Origin: CBDFLD01 sp965249005
GTDB taxonomy: Bacteria; Acidobacteriota; UBA6911
Assembly (NCBI GenBank): GCA_965249005.1
Contig: CBDFLD010000004.1
Location: forward strand, 59,875-123,874
DNA: 64,000 nucleotides
Direction of reading: 5' to 3'
Position numbers and translations under genes: made by a program. This document shows, in pieces, positions 16,737 through 27,065 of the stretch (the first letter of the stretch is position 1; each line of letters begins with the position of its first letter). Below the pieces are notes generated by a model that worked only from the letters and a program-made list of their open reading frames with translations, was not told the DNA's origin and did no database searches.

Positions 16737-18794
16737 TCATCCGGCATTACCGGCGTGCAAGAGAGGTTTCAGGTTCAATGCCTCCCAGGTCCAGATCAGC
16801 TGTGCGAATCGCCGCTGATCATTGCGGCCGGGGACAGAACCGGATGGATTCGGAGGTTCGAGGCGATTGTTCCAGAAGTCGTACTGAAGCAGACCGTGAA
16901 TGTCCCGCCGCGCCAAGATACGGGGACGAGAGAAGTTGCCAATGTACTGAACTACAGAGTGCTCGGAGTCCGACTCGAAGCTCAAGGGTTTCCCGGGCTG
17001 TGGTTGTGCAAGGGACTGAATCAGCCTTGGGCGAATATCGGACAAACCCATCAATGCGGGCCAAACCCCTGTGAGCCCACGCACAATCAACGGCACGCGT
17101 GTTTGTTCCGACGACAGACGATAGCCGTGACCGAGATAGCCATTCTCGAAGAGTGCTTCCCCATGATCGGCGGTAATCAGAACTACCGGGTCCTGGCCCC
17201 TGAACTTCAACTCCCATTTTGTGATCAGGGCCTCGATCGCACGGTCTACATTGGCAGCGGCGTTGGCGTACGTTGCGCGCAGGCGCTCTCCTGCCTCAGG
17301 GCCGATCTTGCTCCTGGGAAGAGGGGATACATCCAAGATGTTGTCCATCTCGCGGTGTGCATAAGGGAAGTGCGTATCGTGGTAGTTGACGTAGAGGAAG
17401 ACGGGAACTTGGGATGGATGCTGATCGAGAAAGCTGACCACACGGCGGTTGAGTAACTTCCAGGATACCGCTAAGCTGCCGGGGGTCGCAAACCGGGAAT
17501 ATCGATTGGATTGGTCCTGTCTTGCATCGTAGAAGACGTCCGTTCTGCCAGTGCCTATCGTGCTTTCCTGGTCTCCAAAGGAATCGTCCTGACCAGAAAA
17601 ATAGGCGACCGTGTATCCTTGGGCCTTGAAATCATCGATCAAGGTCTTGTCATCGTCAGACGGGTTGAGCTTTCCAGAAAAGAGGTGCACGCGGGAGGAG
17701 ATCGTGTAACCGCTGTGAGAAAACGCCTGGTCGGAGCGGGTCCCTTCCTCCATGAGGTGGTTCATGAAGGGTGTGATCGCCTTTCCATGAAGTCGTTGCC
17801 GCAGCATGTCGGCACGAAAGCTTTCGAGCAGTATGAGTAGAACCGGCGGGCAGCGATCCCATCTAGAGTTGGCTCCGTCACTGAAAGAATCAAGCGGAAA
17901 GTTCTGGGGATGGTCTCCCCCTACGCCATTCTCGTCAATTCCGTTGCCGGGTTTGTCGAGGGCATACGGATGAATGGTAGCGTCGAGTGGCTTGGGATCT
18001 GGTGGCTTTGACAGCAATCCGTACCCGTCCCCATCGAAATCTGTGCTCCACGCGATCACGTCTGCGACCACGGCACCGCTCGGCTTTTTGACAAGGCCGT
18101 AACGTAGAGAGGCGTCCATTATTGAGAGCCCGGCCAACATCACGGAACTGCAAATACACAGAACGAGCACGGCAGTCCACAGCTGCCGGTTGCTTGGCAG
18201 AGCCAACGGGCCAAAGCACCGATGGAGGTATCCCTCGATCGAGGCCAAGATCCGCCAGCCGATACCCGTTCCGAGCGCCAGAAGGACGATGGCGGCAATC
18301 AGCGTTCCGAGGTGACCGCTTCCCTGCGCCAGCATCTCCAACGGGTTGCCACCAGCAAGCTCCCAAATTAGCCCGAAGTCAACCAATCCGCCCAGATATT
18401 GGTGCATTCGATATTCCACAAGATCAAACATGAGCGGGACGGCTAAGCCGATGACGGTGGCCAGGAAGTAGACCCGAACCGTCCGGGCAATGATCCGACG
18501 TGCGACGGGGACAATCAGACTCCAGATGCCCACGATTTGGAAGGCGTCCAGCAGCAAGGCCGCCAGGAGATAAACCAATACTTGGCCGGGGCTTTCGAGC
18601 ACGTACTTGGCTAGGAATCCGCCCGTGAAGTAATTATTCTTTAACTGTAGTAAGACAGAATCGATGACGACCATCGTGGACGCACTGATCGCGACCAGAA
18701 GAAAGAACAGGCCGGGCTTGAAAGGGTGTCTATCGGCCAATTTTGCGATGACTCTGGCGGTCGGCAGAGGATGCCTTATGGCATGCGTTTTCAT
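16737..18794 (-). CDS. Membrane-bound sulfatase/phosphoethanolamine-transferase-like protein
   Basis: 685 residues from the ATG at 18794 (the frame is open to 18872). Four or five N-terminal transmembrane helices precede a calcium-binding-like linker (STDFDGDGYGLLSKPPDP). The sulfatase-fold catalytic domain then shows VLLILLESFRADML (metal-binding acid) and the SHSGYTISSRVHLFSG region with the likely nucleophile Ser/Thr, followed by FLYVNYHDTHFPYAH, VVLITADHGEALFENG and LGHGYRLSSEQTRVPLIV. The layout matches lipoteichoic-acid-synthase or EptA-type membrane enzymes that modify polysaccharide or lipid in the periplasm. It overlaps the end of the EpsI gene, so it belongs to the exosortase operon. 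The substrate is unknown. Confidence 0.8.
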   Translation of the reverse strand: MKTHAIRHPLPTARVIAKLADRHPFKPGLFFLLVAISASTMVVIDSVLLQLKNNYFTGGFLAKYVLESPGQVLVYLLAALLLDAFQIVGIWSLIVPVARRIIARTVRVYFLATVIGLAVPLMFDLVEYRMHQYLGGLVDFGLIWELAGGNPLEMLAQGSGHLGTLIAAIVLLALGTGIGWRILASIEGYLHRCFGPLALPSNRQLWTAVLVLCICSSVMLAGLSIMDASLRYGLVKKPSGAVVADVIAWSTDFDGDGYGLLSKPPDPKPLDATIHPYALDKPGNGIDENGVGGDHPQNFPLDSFSDGANSRWDRCPPVLLILLESFRADMLRQRLHGKAITPFMNHLMEEGTRSDQAFSHSGYTISSRVHLFSGKLNPSDDDKTLIDDFKAQGYTVAYFSGQDDSFGDQESTIGTGRTDVFYDARQDQSNRYSRFATPGSLAVSWKLLNRRVVSFLDQHPSQVPVFLYVNYHDTHFPYAHREMDNILDVSPLPRSKIGPEAGERLRATYANAAANVDRAIEALITKWELKFRGQDPVVLITADHGEALFENGYLGHGYRLSSEQTRVPLIVRGLTGVWPALMGLSDIRPRLIQSLAQPQPGKPLSFESDSEHSVVQYIGNFSRPRILARRDIHGLLQYDFWNNRLEPPNPSGSVPGRNDQRRFAQLIWTWEALNLKPLLHAGNAG

Positions 18795-19392
18795 AAACTT
18801 GCCAGGATCGTACCAGCCATTCTGTCGCTCGTTCTTCGAGGCGATCTGAGTCAGAAGCACGCGCCTTTCCATAAATAAAGAAAAGGGTTGTAGGAAAGCT
18901 TCCTCGGACCAGCTGATAGGGAAACCATCGTAGTTGGAAAAGGTATGGGTTCTCGATGAGCTGTGACTTTGCTACCAGTAGATAGCCCACAAAGACTGCG
19001 TAGCTCTCGGCGTTGTAATGAACGCGCTGAATTGGAATTTCATCGTGCCACTGGACCAAGTGCGAGAATGGAACCATTCCCTTCACGAGAGCCGTCTCCG
19101 GTCGATGGTATAGCTTCTTTGAGTCGTAGGAGCGGACGACTGTGTATTGGAGCTCTAGATCTGAACCCCTGCTCTTCAGTGTCCCTTCGGACCATTGGAA
19201 GGCAGCGAAGACTTCGCGCATCCAGCGTCCACGATCATCGTCAGAGGCGCCAGAATGGTAGGTATCCATTAGATCCGCGTTCGATCTGCAGTCGTCGTAT
19301 TGGAAACCTGCGTAGGAGTGAATCGATACCGGGATCATCGCTGCGGTCAAGAGTATAAGTAAGTGCGGAGTATAGCGCGTTGACAGCCGCAT
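18730..19392 (-). CDS. EpsI-like exosortase-associated protein (DUF3485)
   Basis: 220 residues with an N-terminal hydrophobic segment (HLLILLTAAMIPVSIHSYAG) that anchors or exports it. The middle shows the EpsI-type pattern: ELQYTVVRSYDSKKLYHRPE, then VPFSHLVQWHDEIPIQRVHY and YAVFVGYLLVAKSQLIENPY. Its ATG overlaps the exosortase stop codon (ATGA), indicating translational coupling. EpsI is the usual partner of exosortase in polysaccharide loci and often occurs as a fused C-terminal domain. Its biochemical role is not settled. Confidence 0.82.
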   Translation of the reverse strand: MRLSTRYTPHLLILLTAAMIPVSIHSYAGFQYDDCRSNADLMDTYHSGASDDDRGRWMREVFAAFQWSEGTLKSRGSDLELQYTVVRSYDSKKLYHRPETALVKGMVPFSHLVQWHDEIPIQRVHYNAESYAVFVGYLLVAKSQLIENPYLFQLRWFPYQLVRGSFPTTLFFIYGKARASDSDRLEERATEWLVRSWQVYENACHKASSADRQSHRKIGR

Positions 19393-20252
19393 CAGGCGGG
19401 TCTCCGTGAAGCCATGTTAGAGTGGCTCAGCCACAACAAGGTCGCGAGCACACTCCCGAACGAAAGGAAGCCGGAGATCTCATGCCAGGATGTTTTCAAG
19501 ATATCTATGCCCCAGTGATGAACGAGCAACGCCAGGGCGGCACATCTCAGGACGTTGAAACCAATGGCAAGCGGCCACGAGAACGCTATCAACAGAGTTC
19601 GTCTGGAGGTAGACGAAGACAGGTACGCTAGTATCAAGGCAAAAGCAACGCCGGCATAGAGGGTCGAGAAGCCGCTGCAGGCATCGGCGATCACGAGCGT
19701 GTTATCAGCCAAGTGAAGTGTGGAATCTACCCGGAGAACGGGAATTCCGGCAGTCGAAACAATCCACTCCGCACCATTGGCTGCGATGGATCTGAGCCAG
19801 AATTGCAACGAACTGACGAATGCCGAAGGGATTGGCAGCATGAAGAACGTGAGAATCCATGCGAACAACAAGGCCTTGGTGCGCCTGGTGCCCAGAAGGA
19901 GCAATGAGTAGCCGGGGAGACAGACGAGCAAACCGGCCGCAGAGAGTAGCTGAGTCTTGATGGCCGTGTCCATGATGAGGATCAGAAGTCCTGGAACGAT
20001 AAGGAGAAAGCCCAAAGAAGAAGTTTCCTGATCTGAGTCGGCCGGACGGGCGGTACGGGTCTCACGCTGCCAAAGATCCCGGATCATGAATGCTACGATG
20101 AAAGGGATGAAAATGCCGTGGCCATTGTGCCAAATGCTCAGTGTCCATCTCTGGTAGAGCCAGATGATCGAGGGAGCGAATACTGCAACAGAAAGCAGGA
20201 GCAGGAGCCAGTTTGTGGAGTGCTTATGCATGTTATGAGAGAAGTCTTGCAC
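19392..20252 (-). CDS. xrt: Exosortase
   Basis: 286 residues from a GTG at 20252 (an ATG at 20231 is an alternative), with about eight transmembrane helices. The exosortase catalytic triad is visible: Cys192 in IADACSGF, Arg236 in FNVLRC and His257 in WHEISG. The N-terminal signature WHNGHGIFIPF also fits the family. Exosortases cleave PEP-CTERM sorting signals at the inner membrane and are linked to surface polysaccharide production. The downstream gene order (EpsI, sulfatase-like, DUF5989, TPR lipoprotein) is typical. No PEP-CTERM substrate is present in this window, so substrates must be elsewhere. Confidence 0.9.
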   Translation of the reverse strand: MQDFSHNMHKHSTNWLLLLLSVAVFAPSIIWLYQRWTLSIWHNGHGIFIPFIVAFMIRDLWQRETRTARPADSDQETSSLGFLLIVPGLLILIMDTAIKTQLLSAAGLLVCLPGYSLLLLGTRRTKALLFAWILTFFMLPIPSAFVSSLQFWLRSIAANGAEWIVSTAGIPVLRVDSTLHLADNTLVIADACSGFSTLYAGVAFALILAYLSSSTSRRTLLIAFSWPLAIGFNVLRCAALALLVHHWGIDILKTSWHEISGFLSFGSVLATLLWLSHSNMASRRPA

Positions 20253-20341
20253 GGATGTCGACAGGTTTTCGAGTGACTACATTGCCCGGTCTGGTTCGCT
20301 CGGATCAGGGCAGGGTTGGCTGCGTCAAAGAGAGTGGAGGC

Positions 20342-21370
20342 TCACCTACGAAAGAGCTGTCGAAGCGAAAGGGCTAGGTTCTCGGATTCGATTTCGAAGT
20401 CCATCTGATACAAGTCTGTCACGATACGGGTTCGGTGGATTTCATAGGGATCTCCATCGAGATCCGCCAGGCCGTTGATGGATGTCGTCGAGGTCCAGTA
20501 GCCCGCCTCCTTTACGAAGTTCTTTATCCGATTATTGAAATACTTGTACGGACCCCCATTCGGATATGAAAAATGACGAACCTCAGACTGGATCGATTCT
20601 TCCAGGCACGCCTTGCTCCTCACGATTTCGTCCCGGGCCGTCTCGAATCCTGCGTTGGGCAGATTCGCGTGGGTCATGGTGTGTGATCCGATATCCATGC
20701 CGATCCGCTTCATCTCGCGAATCTGATCCCAGTTCAGAAAAACATCATCGAGCAATGCGGACACCTCTGGCGTCCAGAGCTTTCCCCGAAGGGACTCCAG
20801 CACGGACTCCCGATAAGTGAGATCGTTTTGCTTGATTCGGTCAGTCACATACTGGGCTGCCTGGGTCCTTTCCTCACGTGTTTGTAGAGGAAACATCCTG
20901 TCACCATCGGTAGTTTGAAGATTAAAGCTCTGCTTTTGAGTGAAGTGAAGCAAGCATAGAAGTTCGGAGAGCCAAAAGGGTCGATCGGACTCTACATACC
21001 CTGCAGATATATAGAAGGTTCCACTAGCGCTATGGCGAGCCAGTACCTTTGCCGCCTCGAGATTGTCAGCATACCCGTCGTCGAAGGTAAAGATGACGGG
21101 ATTGTTTGGAGGAGTGCGACCACTGTCCCGGCATTCTCGGAACTCGTCGAGGGTGATGACTGCATAGTTCCGGGTAAAATAACGCACGTGCCTTTCGAAG
21201 GCTTCGAGGCTGACACATATCCCCGGACTTGCATAAATGGCCGTGCCCGGTTCCTGAATTGAGTGATAACGCAAGATGACCGCGTGACGGTGGGGCACGA
21301 TCTTTCGCAAGGTGCGGGTAATTGGCGTCTTATGGGCGATTCGCTTGACGGTGTCTTTCCATGGACTCAT
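20342..21370 (-). CDS. Polysaccharide deacetylase (NodB domain)
   Basis: 342 residues from the ATG at 21370; the longer open frame begins at a TTG and adds unlike sequence. The NodB/CE4 motifs are clear: VIFTFDDGYADN (metal-binding Asp-Asp), then GSHTMTHANLP (metal-binding His pair) and HFSYPNGG (catalytic Arg/Pro region replaced by Tyr-Pro-Asn-Gly, common in this subgroup). It would remove acetyl groups from N-acetylated sugars of the polysaccharide. It is typical of exosortase loci (XrtA-type deacetylases). It lies just upstream of the exosortase on the same strand with a 90-bp gap. Confidence 0.87.
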   Translation of the reverse strand: MSPWKDTVKRIAHKTPITRTLRKIVPHRHAVILRYHSIQEPGTAIYASPGICVSLEAFERHVRYFTRNYAVITLDEFRECRDSGRTPPNNPVIFTFDDGYADNLEAAKVLARHSASGTFYISAGYVESDRPFWLSELLCLLHFTQKQSFNLQTTDGDRMFPLQTREERTQAAQYVTDRIKQNDLTYRESVLESLRGKLWTPEVSALLDDVFLNWDQIREMKRIGMDIGSHTMTHANLPNAGFETARDEIVRSKACLEESIQSEVRHFSYPNGGPYKYFNNRIKNFVKEAGYWTSTTSINGLADLDGDPYEIHRTRIVTDLYQMDFEIESENLALSLRQLFRR

Positions 21371-21480
21371 GCCGTTTCGCTTTCTGTTGTCCTTAGTGAG
21401 GGTTGGGGTAGCCGGCGGAGGCACGGGCCTCGTATCGGAGTAGCAGTGCAAGCCGTAGGGTTCATCACGTTACGTTTGGT

Positions 21481-22276
21481 CTAGCAGGAAATCGGCGCCC
21501 GCTCGCGAGTTCGAGAAAACTTCTCCCAAGTTGGCTTCTGTATGTTCAACAGACCTCTAAACAGTCCCCACAAGACCGCTAGATTGGACGCAAGGACATA
21601 GTGTGTTGTTGGAAGAGGATTCCACCCGTACGGCCTGGCTACCATGGCAGCGAGCGCAACGGCGTACAGGAACGATTGCAGCAGAAACAACGCATCCAAA
21701 AGGGGATCTTGTCCGTAGAGGGATAGATTCAGAGCGTAGAGCAAGATCAGCCAGAATGGCATGGACCATCGGATCAGCTTGTGGCCGATGAACAACCACC
21801 AGACGAACCACTGGCTTGGAAACGGCAGCAGGAAGGTCCAGTTCATGCACTGGACGGTCCCGGCGGCGATTCTTGATTTTCTTCTGAGTTCGTGGGAAAG
21901 CTCCAAGGGCGATTCCTCCCATGCCACCGCCCCGGGTTCGTACCTCACTTTGTATCCGCTACGCAAGCACCACAACGCCAGTGCAAAGTCGTCGAGCACC
22001 GTGTCTACCGGGAGTGACGGCACGAGCTCCCGTCGGATAGCCAGCATCGCCCCGTCCGCCGTTATGGTACTTCCCAGTTTTGTCTCCATGGACTTGAGCC
22101 AGTTCTCGAAACGGTAATAGTAGCTTTCCGGGTCCGCATAGGACTCGTTGCTGTTGTGCAGACTCACCTTCCCGCTGACAATTGCCACAGCTGGGTCTAC
22201 GAAATGGGGGAGGAGGAACCTGAGGCAATTCTGCTGATACATGGCATTGGCATCCGATAGAAGGACGACGTCGGAC
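21481..22276 (-). pseudogene. Double GT2 glycosyltransferase, C-terminal part (cut by IS1380-A copy 2)
   Basis: Starts in the middle of the second GT2 domain: GSDVVLLSDANAMYQQN (the D-x-D/N metal site) at the IS edge. It continues with VSGKVSLHNSNESYADPESY, TVLDDFALALW (acceptor ED-type motif) and RKSRIAAGTVQCMNW (Q..RW-like motif), then three or four C-terminal transmembrane helices. It is the direct continuation of the part at 24135-25882: across the element the frame reads NDTIPQL-GSDVVLLSD. The apparent start near 22242 is an internal Met. Confidence 0.87.
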
Positions 22277-22282
22277 CCTAGT

Positions 22283-24134
22283 CCTTAGTCCAGCGTGATT
22301 TTTTGCATGAGGAGGAAGAAAAGCCCTGGAACGTGCGCCGTTACGGGATAAAATGCGTTTGATATATTTACAAGACATCCCGAAAGGAGCACATTCCAGG
22401 TGAATAAAAGAAACCACAGAATCCTCCTCCGAGACAAGCAAAATCTTACACGCCGGTTGGAAAGAAATCAGTTTGAGGACCGGTCCGATCCTATGTTCAA
22501 GGACTCCAACACCTACTACGAGATCGCCGAGAGAACGCGCGCCATCGGATCTGGTGGTATCGGAGCCATTCACAAGCTCGTGTGTAAGCTTGGATTGGAC
22601 AAAGATATCAACAGAAACATCGTTTTGCTCAAGTACCACTTTCCTTACTGGGAATCCGATCATGTACTGAACATCGCATACAACGTCTTGTCGGGTGGAA
22701 CCTGTCTCGAAGATATCGAGCGGTTGCGCCAGGATGAGACCTACATGAACGGACTGGGAGCCGAGAGGATTCCGGATCCCACGACGGCTGGAGATTTCCT
22801 CCGTCGTTTCGATGAGGATTGGATCTTCGGACTTCAGGAAACCATCAATGAAACCCGAACCAAGGTGTGGAAGTTGCAGGATGCTTCCTTCCGGAAGGAG
22901 GCCATCATCGACGTGGACGGGACCGTCGCCGGAACCTTGGGGGAATGCAAGGAAGGAATGGACATTGCCTACAACGGGATCTGGGGTTACGCACCGTTGA
23001 TCGTGACCTTGGCCAATACGAATGAGGTCCTCTATCTGATGAATCGGCCGGGCAACCGTCCCTCTTCCGACGGAGCGGCCGAGTGGATGGACCGGGCAAT
23101 CGATCTGGTGTCGTCGGTGTTTACGAAGGTCTGGCTTCGGGGCGACACGGATTTCTCGCTGACGAGAAACTTCGATCGCTGGGACGAGCGGGTTGGTTTT
23201 GTCTTTGGTTATGACGCCAAGCCGAACCTGGTCGGGATGGCCGATGCCCTGCCGGAGAGACAATGGAAACCGCTCGAGCGGCCTCCTCGTTATGAGGTCA
23301 AGAGCGAAGAACGGCGCCGTCCGGAAAACGTCAAAGAACAAGTAATCAAGGAGAGAGAATTCAAGAACATCCGCCTGCAGAGCGAGCAGGTCGCCGAGTT
23401 TGACTATCGTCCCGGACACTGTAAGAAAACCTATCGCATGGTTGTGGTTCGGAAGAACCTCACGATCGAAAAGGGGGAGCACCGGCTGTTTGATGAGGTC
23501 CGGTACTTCTTCTACATCACCAACGATCGGGAGATGACGATGGGAGAAGTGGTCCTTTTTGCCAACGATCGCTGCAACCAGGAAAACGTCATCGGTCAGC
23601 TCAAGAGTGGAGTGAACGCCTTGAGGATGCCTTCGGACAGTCTGGTATCGAACTGGGCCTACATGGTCATCGCATCGCTGGCGTGGAATCTGAAGGCCTG
23701 GTATGGCCTGGTGACGCAGGCGCCGACAGTACGTCGTGATATCTTGAGGATGGAGTTCAAACGCTTCCTGGTGAACTTTGTGCAAATACCCTGTCAGATT
23801 GTAAGAACCGGTCGTCGCCTCGTTTACAGGATATTGGCCTATAGCAAGCATCTCGAAACCTTTTTGGCGACGTTCGACTATATCAGGCAACTCAGGTTTA
23901 CTTGAAGGCGCCTCGCCGGCGGGTGAGCCCGTACCCCCGGCGGAGCAAGAGTGGCGGGCGAAAGGAAGGGCATAACAGAGACAAACAAGATCAAGTGATC
24001 CAGACAACCAATGGAAGGTTTGTCTCTTGTGTTTCTCTTTGCTTTCCCTGTTACGCACAAGGAGCTGAAATCCACGAGATATTCGGAAAAGGCAAACGAT
24101 TTTCCGAGCGAGCTCATACCTCGCTTATTTTGGG
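22283..24134 (+). mobile_element. IS1380-family element A, copy 2 (1852 bp)
   Basis: Same element as copy 1, with a perfect 6-bp target duplication CCTAGT at 22277-22282 and 24135-24140. It sits inside a double-domain GT2 gene read on the minus strand. Removing the element and one hexamer gives an uninterrupted 847-codon gene, so the insertion is clean and recent. Confidence 0.93.
22400..23905 (+). CDS. IS1380-family transposase (element A, copy 2)
   Basis: 501 residues, the same translation as copy 1, including the DVDGTVAG, RGDTDFS and NQENVIGQLK catalytic-core segments. Intact, and probably the most recently mobile copy together with copy 4, because both keep perfect target duplications. 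Confidence 0.93.
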   Translation: MNKRNHRILLRDKQNLTRRLERNQFEDRSDPMFKDSNTYYEIAERTRAIGSGGIGAIHKLVCKLGLDKDINRNIVLLKYHFPYWESDHVLNIAYNVLSGGTCLEDIERLRQDETYMNGLGAERIPDPTTAGDFLRRFDEDWIFGLQETINETRTKVWKLQDASFRKEAIIDVDGTVAGTLGECKEGMDIAYNGIWGYAPLIVTLANTNEVLYLMNRPGNRPSSDGAAEWMDRAIDLVSSVFTKVWLRGDTDFSLTRNFDRWDERVGFVFGYDAKPNLVGMADALPERQWKPLERPPRYEVKSEERRRPENVKEQVIKEREFKNIRLQSEQVAEFDYRPGHCKKTYRMVVVRKNLTIEKGEHRLFDEVRYFFYITNDREMTMGEVVLFANDRCNQENVIGQLKSGVNALRMPSDSLVSNWAYMVIASLAWNLKAWYGLVTQAPTVRRDILRMEFKRFLVNFVQIPCQIVRTGRRLVYRILAYSKHLETFLATFDYIRQLRFT

Positions 24135-25882
24135 CCTAGTTGGGGAATCGTATCGTTCAGAAGGCTTGTCTTTCCTCGCCGAGTCTCGTAGGCCAGCAAC
24201 TCCACTCCTTGGTTTGCGTACCGGCCGGCGATTTCGTTCGTGGAGTCGTCGGAGCCATCGGATGCCACAACGATTCGGAGAGACTCACGCGGGTAATCCA
24301 ATTGAAGCGAATTGAGTATTTTTTCTTCGATACAATCGGCTTCATTGTATGCACAGATCAACAGGGTCACGGTTGGCCAGTGGATCGCTCCATGTGCTGG
24401 CTTTAGATCCTTCCCGGACCGGAACGGTTTCAGTACGAGAAGTGAGACTGGATAGAGAATCAAACTATGCAGGATGAACGCCAGCGTTCCGTAGAAGAAC
24501 AGTCGTACACCCATTGTCGAAAATCCGAACCAGCCAGGCCAGAAGGGAACCGTCACGGCGGCCGCGACAAAAAGGAGGAGGGCTTTCAGAAACCAGGAAC
24601 TCCGGGAGCGAGCCTGGTTTCGACCCGGTGGGGAAGCAGAGACCCGAATTGGATCCCACGTGGCAGGGACTCTTCCCAGGACAAATTCGATGGTTCCGAG
24701 AAAGCTCGCCCAGTTTACGAGTAACCAGTAATACGCCACGTAGAAGACTTTCCATTCCCTTCGTGTAGCGCGCGACAGCAGGACATGAGCGTAGGCGAGA
24801 AGAAGAACAACGAGCTGTAGGACCAGAGGCACGACATAGAGATGATATCCCATGAGAGCGAGCGCGAGGCACGAAGTGAAGCAAAAAAACAAGAAAATCG
24901 GGGTCAGCCAGCGTAGGATCTTGTGCGATATGATTTGAAAGGAAAAGAAACCGAACCTCAGAGGATTGACTACCTCACGCACACGCTTCACCGCATTCCA
25001 ACCCCTGGCGACGATGCGCACCTTTCGATGGAACTCTTGGTCGAAACTGGCTCCTGCATCTTCAGTTGCGGCCGCCTCGGGATCGTAAACACCAACGTAG
25101 CCGGCTCGAATGATTTGGAGGGGATTTACGAAATCGTTCAGGTCCGTGCGCAACAGCGGCCAATAAAGGTGGCGGCGGATACTGTAGATGGCTCCGTCGC
25201 CACCGACAACCGAATTCGCGTGGCTTTCCAACTTTTTGATTGCGGTTTCGTATCGCCAGTAGAAACCCTCGCTTCTGGCCGATGAGGATTTTCCCGAAGT
25301 ATACCTTGCCTGGCCTACCACGTAACCAATCCGCGGGTTTTGGAAATGACGGACTAACTTGGTAATGGCGTCCGACTCGTACATCGTGTTGGCGTCCGAA
25401 AAGACGAGGAACTCACCTTTGGCCTGTGAGACGGCACGGTTGAGCCCTAGGGTTTTTCCCATCCGCTTCGATAGTCGAAGGAGACGAATCCCCCGAGCTG
25501 CGTATGAATGAACGATCTCATCTGTTCGGTCGTCCGAACAATCTGACACGACGAGTACTTCCAGCCGGTCCGCAGGATAGTCCAATGCCAGCGCGTTCCG
25601 CAGCTTCCTCCCGATGCACTCTTCTTCGTTATAGGCGGAGATGATCAGAGTAACCGACGGGTGGAAGTCTACACGATACGATCTCTTCGGCAGATTCCTG
25701 TAGCGTATCCAGAGCAGTAGCGGGTAGAGGAAGTGGGAGTGCAGTACCAGCAGTGCGGAACCCCACACAATACATGCAAGAATCAAATATGACGTCACTG
25801 GGTGAAACCGTTTCTTTAGGGAATGTTTTGAACGATGTGGGGGCCCAACCGGTTCGCGATTGCCAGCGGCAGTCGCTGCCAC
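24135..25882 (-). pseudogene. Double GT2 glycosyltransferase, N-terminal part
   Basis: Encodes one membrane segment and a complete GT2 domain: SVTLIISAYNEEECIGRKLR, VLVVSDCSDDRTDEIV, FLVFSDANTMYESDAI and VGGDGAIYSIRR, ending with VRIVARGWNAVKRV. About six transmembrane helices follow. A second GT2 domain then begins (TVTLLICAYNEADCIEEK, RIVVASDGSDDSTNEIAG) and breaks at the IS edge after NDTIPQL. With the part at 21481-22276 it forms an 847-residue protein with two GT2 domains in tandem, both with DAN metal-site motifs. Two domains may add two sugars in one chain or alternate linkages; this is inference. The start codon at 25882 lies 38 bp after the FemAB stop. Confidence 0.87.
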
Positions 25883-25919
25883 GCAGATGTGAAGAAACGG
25901 TACTTGGGATTCTCAGGGT

Positions 25920-26915
25920 TTATGGACGGAATCTCCCGCCCGTCACGACCCAATAATACCAATAGAGCTGTTTGGGTTGAGCACCCCATTGTGCCTTGAA
26001 GCGGTAGGTTCCTGCATCGAAGGTCGATCGTCCAAAGTCGAAACAGGTACACTCTTCCCCCACGGCCTTCTGCAGCATGCCCCAATACAGGAGCATGTTT
26101 GGCGCTAGATGATTGAACTCTCTCAGACTCGAAGCCCACGGAACTTCCATCGTCTGACGGTATTTCAGATTGAATTCCCCCGCGATTACTTCTTCCTTCG
26201 ATTGCACCAACGTAATCGAGGCGTGGTTTCCAAGTTCATCTAGAATGCTATAAAAGAATTGTTTCGCATAGGTCGGTGTTCCCAAATCCCTCATGTTCCG
26301 ACTGAAGACTTGGTAGAAGCCATCCAGCAACTCGAGATGTCCATGGCGTACTTGCAAATCGGCCTTCATGGCTCGACGTATCTGGCTACGCAGCTTGGAC
26401 TTGAAGCTCGACCAAAGGGCTTCCGTGCCGGCAGGGAGGGTCAGGTACATTCCAACCTTGGTCTTGCTACAGGGCAGGGAATAATTTCCTTCAAAGCGGT
26501 TTCGAACGCACAAATGTTGGGCACCCGTGGATTCGGCTATTTCTTGGCCTGCCTTCAACAATGCCAGTTCGGTTTCAGGAGAGTCGGCCAGGACCCCACC
26601 GTAGTTGACAAGGGGCACGGACGTCAGAAAATGTCCGAAAAGTCGACTCCGTTGTCTCACCATCGGGAAAACGCCACGGACACGATCTTCCCGGTCGAGG
26701 GCCATTAGATAGACAAGGTCGTGCTTGAAGACGTCACGGATGATCTTTCGCCATACGGACAAGTGGTAGATCGATGCGTCTGGGTGGCCAGCCACAAACT
26801 GGTCCCATGGTAGGTCTGATAGATCTTCCTGAATACGGAGGATCTTCAGTTCGGAAGCTCCCATCCGACCGTCACTGGATGAGTCTACTGGAGGTGCGAT
26901 AGCCGATGAATCCAT
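25920..26915 (-). CDS. FemAB-like acyltransferase, exosortase-system associated
   Basis: 331 residues from the ATG at 26915; a longer frame starts at a TTG at 26939. The GNAT/FemAB fold is visible in ASIYHLSVWRKIIRDVFKH, VPLVNYGGVLADSPETE, LRSQIRRAMKADLQVRHG and TFDAGTYRFKAQWGAQPKQL. The last segment is characteristic of the FemAB-related family found with PEP-CTERM/XrtA polysaccharide loci. A peptidyl or aminoacyl transfer to the polysaccharide or peptidoglycan is assumed from the family. It lies between the two GT2 genes and is probably co-transcribed. Intact. Confidence 0.85.
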   Translation of the reverse strand: MDSSAIAPPVDSSSDGRMGASELKILRIQEDLSDLPWDQFVAGHPDASIYHLSVWRKIIRDVFKHDLVYLMALDREDRVRGVFPMVRQRSRLFGHFLTSVPLVNYGGVLADSPETELALLKAGQEIAESTGAQHLCVRNRFEGNYSLPCSKTKVGMYLTLPAGTEALWSSFKSKLRSQIRRAMKADLQVRHGHLELLDGFYQVFSRNMRDLGTPTYAKQFFYSILDELGNHASITLVQSKEEVIAGEFNLKYRQTMEVPWASSLREFNHLAPNMLLYWGMLQKAVGEECTCFDFGRSTFDAGTYRFKAQWGAQPKQLYWYYWVVTGGRFRP

Positions 26916-27065
26916 GATGAAACCGTCCGGAACACACAACGGAACTTTGCCGTTGCCGTTCTGTTGAGATTTTGAACGTTGTTTGAAATTCGTTGTTTCA
27001 GTCGAGTACGAACCTTTGGTCAGGTAGCTTGGGCTCCGGCGAGAAGACCGGGTGCCCGCGGACGA

